DNA of 64,000 nt from Datisca glomerata (lineage: Eukaryota > Streptophyta > Magnoliopsida > Cucurbitales > Datiscaceae). The translations under genes were made by a program, and so were the position numbers. The notes under the pieces are model-generated. The model saw only the letters and a program-made list of their open reading frames with translations. It was not told the origin of the DNA and did not search any database. Positions 62,183 through 64,000 of the stretch are shown here, piece by piece (position 1 is the first letter of the stretch; the number at the start of each line of letters is the position of its first letter). Where the stretch lies: NCBI GenBank assembly GCA_003255025.1, contig QANY01008070.1, positions 1 to 64,000 of the forward strand. The letters run 5' to 3'.

Positions 62183-62356
62183 CCTTTTAAAAGTGTTTAA
62201 TATAAATACTTTGAACATTATGGTATCTCACATTATGGGATACAAAATACTTATAGATGTTAATTCACAAGTATTAAAAATACTTGCTGAATACATTCAA
62301 TACGGGCCTAAGATACCATAATGTTCAAAGTATTTATATTAAACACTTTTAAAAGT
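62183..62356. repeat. Long perfect hairpin (MITE-like foldback) near the CACTA right end
   Basis: Arms of about 44 bases (62186-62229 and 62309-62352), perfect complements through TTTAATATAAATACTTTGAA, with an 80-base spacer. The outer ends are themselves CTTTTAAAAG palindromes. Confidence 0.9.
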
Positions 62357-62550
62357 GTTTAATATTCTACAGGAGTCGAAAAATCTTGTAAAAAGTCAAA
62401 GATCACAAAGGTCTTTACAGGAGGCGTTGCGCCTCATAAAAATGTAGACTTTTAATATGAGCGGTTGTCACAGATGCCTAATGATCCTTGTGAATTATTT
62501 TTCACGAAAATATATGACTCTTGTAGAATCTTATATTTCTTATAGTAGTA

Positions 62551-63370
62551 ATCGATTGTATGTTTCCTCAGCATGCATGCATAACTATGTAATGCATTTT
62601 TGCATTCTTCTCATTTATCTTTTTTTTTTCAAAAGAATAGCATATTTGAACAATAAGTGTTTGTTGCTTTGTTGCTCTCTCTTTTACTCTTTATTTTTAG
62701 ACAATATTTTGACGTTCATTATTTTATCAATTATCTGAAACTTAATTTCAATAGACAAGGCGAGAAGAAGGTTTATTTTGATTACAATAAGATTTGTAAT
62801 ATGAGAACAAATTCTTAAGTAAATATATATTAATTTTAAAAATTTTAAATTAATATATTTAAACTTCATATAAAATATTGTGCAACGCACATATATTTAA
62901 TTAGTCTTTTTAATTTACAATCCGGTTAAAATGAAGGGATTATAAATTAAAATCTAAATATTTATAGGATTTGATGTGCAAAATCAAAATTACCCCCTTT
63001 AAAACATAAAATTACACTTCCACCTTGCCCTAGCTCCTTTTCTTCTTCACACTTCAGCCAAACCCATGCCTAATTATCATCCGTAATCCTTGAGCCACCT
63101 TGACGTTCCCTTCCCTCTCCTTTCATCAGATGTTGTATTACGGACTTTAGAACTGACCCCCCTGCTTGGATCCCTGATCCGTTAGCTTCTCCATTAAATT
63201 AATCTTTTTTCTTTCGCCATTTAAGTTTATTATGGAAAATAAATTCTCGGAAATAATTTCTAGAAAGTCAATTACTAGTTATTATTGTAACATTAGTTAA
63301 AAGATTGAAGTTTTTGTGAACTTAAATTCTGCTCCCAATTAGTTAATGAAGTTTGTTTTTTTTCAAAAGA
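62551..63370. other. Spacer with a Helitron-like hairpin, no gene seen
   Basis: GTGCAACGCAC (62880-62890) followed by AATTAGT (62899-62905) resembles a Helitron 3' end but lacks the exact CTAG. No other feature recognised. Confidence 0.45.
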
Positions 63371-64000
63371 TTAGTTAATGAAGTTAGGGAAGAATATTAA
63401 ATATGCTATTAATGCATCTGGTTCGCTTATAGTGGACCCTGTGGGTACTAAAGAAGGTTTAGTATTATTTTGGATGAATGATGATTATGTTCGATTGTTG
63501 AAATATGAAATATTTTTTATTGAAGTTCGTATATCTAATGTGGTTAAGGGTAAAGTGTGGCGTCTTTTTATCGTTTATTTGAGTCACGCCGATGAGATTT
63601 GCAATCAACAAATTGACTCTCTTAAAGGTCAGATAAATGCGTGTAATGAGATGCGCATTGTTATGGGTAACTTTAATGATTTTACGAGTGCTAGTGAGAA
63701 GTTCGGTAGTATTGACAGAGACTCGTGTGCGTTGAAACTTCTCCCCGATTTTGCTAATATGTGTAACCTGGTTGATATTGATTTTGTGGGTCCACCATTT
63801 ACCTAGATAAATAAGCACGATCACCCCACGCTGATTAAGGAAACACTCGATAGATGTTTCACCCATCCGGAGTGGCTGCAGGGTGTATCATATGGCCAGA
63901 CTTTATCACCTGACTGCTTTAGACTTCGATCATTTGCCTATTTTCCTTGATACCATTGAAGAGCAAATGAGGTATAGTCAGGTTTTCAGATATGATAGGT
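63371..64000 (+). mobile_element. LINE endonuclease fragment, runs off the right edge
   Basis: Open 63378-63806: ASGSLIVDPVGTKEGLVLFW, then MGNFNDFTSASEKFG (catalytic GDFND-type motif, with the catalytic Asp as Asn) and VDIDFVGPPFT. After a stop it continues LIKETLDRCFTHPEW, the conserved RCF.N.W block of plant LINE endonuclease. Stops at 63806 and beyond show it is decayed. It differs in sequence from the LINE at 51.5 kb. Confidence 0.85.

Larger units (their letters stand above)
58786..62547. mobile_element. Non-autonomous CACTA-like element
   Basis: Left end CACTATAAGAAATATA (58786) is matched by the complement of the right end (TACTATAAGAAATATA from 62547), and the similarity continues through ATTCTACAA on both sides. 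Target duplication GTA at 58783-58785 and 62548-62550. Length 3,762 bases. No transposase is recognisable. It contains a tandem repeat, a CCHC-knuckle exon remnant and a long hairpin (separate entries). The first base of the right end is mutated (C to T). Confidence 0.8.

Overview
This is nuclear DNA of a flowering plant, most likely a dicot. The evidence is two intron-containing nuclear genes with plant-type splice sites, long AT-rich intergenic DNA, and a dense load of plant transposons and endogenous pararetrovirus (EPRV) sequence. I cannot name the species.

REGION 1 (1-25,660): a graveyard of Caulimoviridae-type EPRV pieces. The order of modules is intergenic promoter, leader, tRNA-Met primer site, movement protein, coat protein with CCHC knuckle, protease, RT, RNase H, then a second ORF of unknown function starting a few bases after ORF1 stops. 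This order fits the Florendovirus type. At least eight blocks (A to H) of one lineage are joined in both orientations: A + (1-4200), B - (4204-9540), C + (9541-10475), D - (10476-18165), E - (18166-18765), F - (18766-21590), G - (21591-22690), H + (22691-22976). Block D is a complete genome unit of about 7.6 kb, circularly permuted with its break inside RT. Beyond a compound microsatellite (22,977-23,278) lies a clearly divergent second lineage, block I - (23,280-25,660). All viral reading frames are broken; nothing looks expressible.

REGION 2 (25,660-37,000): AT-rich spacer, then two convergent host genes that look intact. CFM3-like (27,967-32,538, +, 9 coding exons, 906 aa) is a three-CRM-domain organelle intron-splicing factor. 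On the minus strand (33,361-36,621, 7 coding exons, 269 aa) is a small serine alpha/beta hydrolase. Each gene carries, in one intron, a short TRIM-type element of the same family with its own 5-bp target-site duplication.

REGION 3 (37,000-45,000): a 5'-truncated LINE, then AT-rich DNA with Helitron-like ends in inverted orientation, tandem repeats and a TTA/TTG microsatellite.

REGION 4 (45,000-57,000): one old LINE, split by a Ty3/gypsy chromovirus (45,961-50,938, minus strand, target duplication GAAAG) and by a non-autonomous hAT-like element (53,345-54,737, 8-bp target duplication).

REGION 5 (57,600-64,000): a minus-strand LINE 3' fragment, a non-autonomous CACTA-like element (58,786-62,547, target duplication GTA) holding host-like sequence, and a LINE endonuclease fragment running off the right edge.

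I found no rRNA, tRNA, CRISPR or bacterial-type features and no evidence of a wholly new system. The most unusual items are the permuted EPRV unit and its inversion junctions, the uncharacterised viral ORF2 conserved in two lineages, the TRIM pair with TG...CT ends, and the CACTA-like element.
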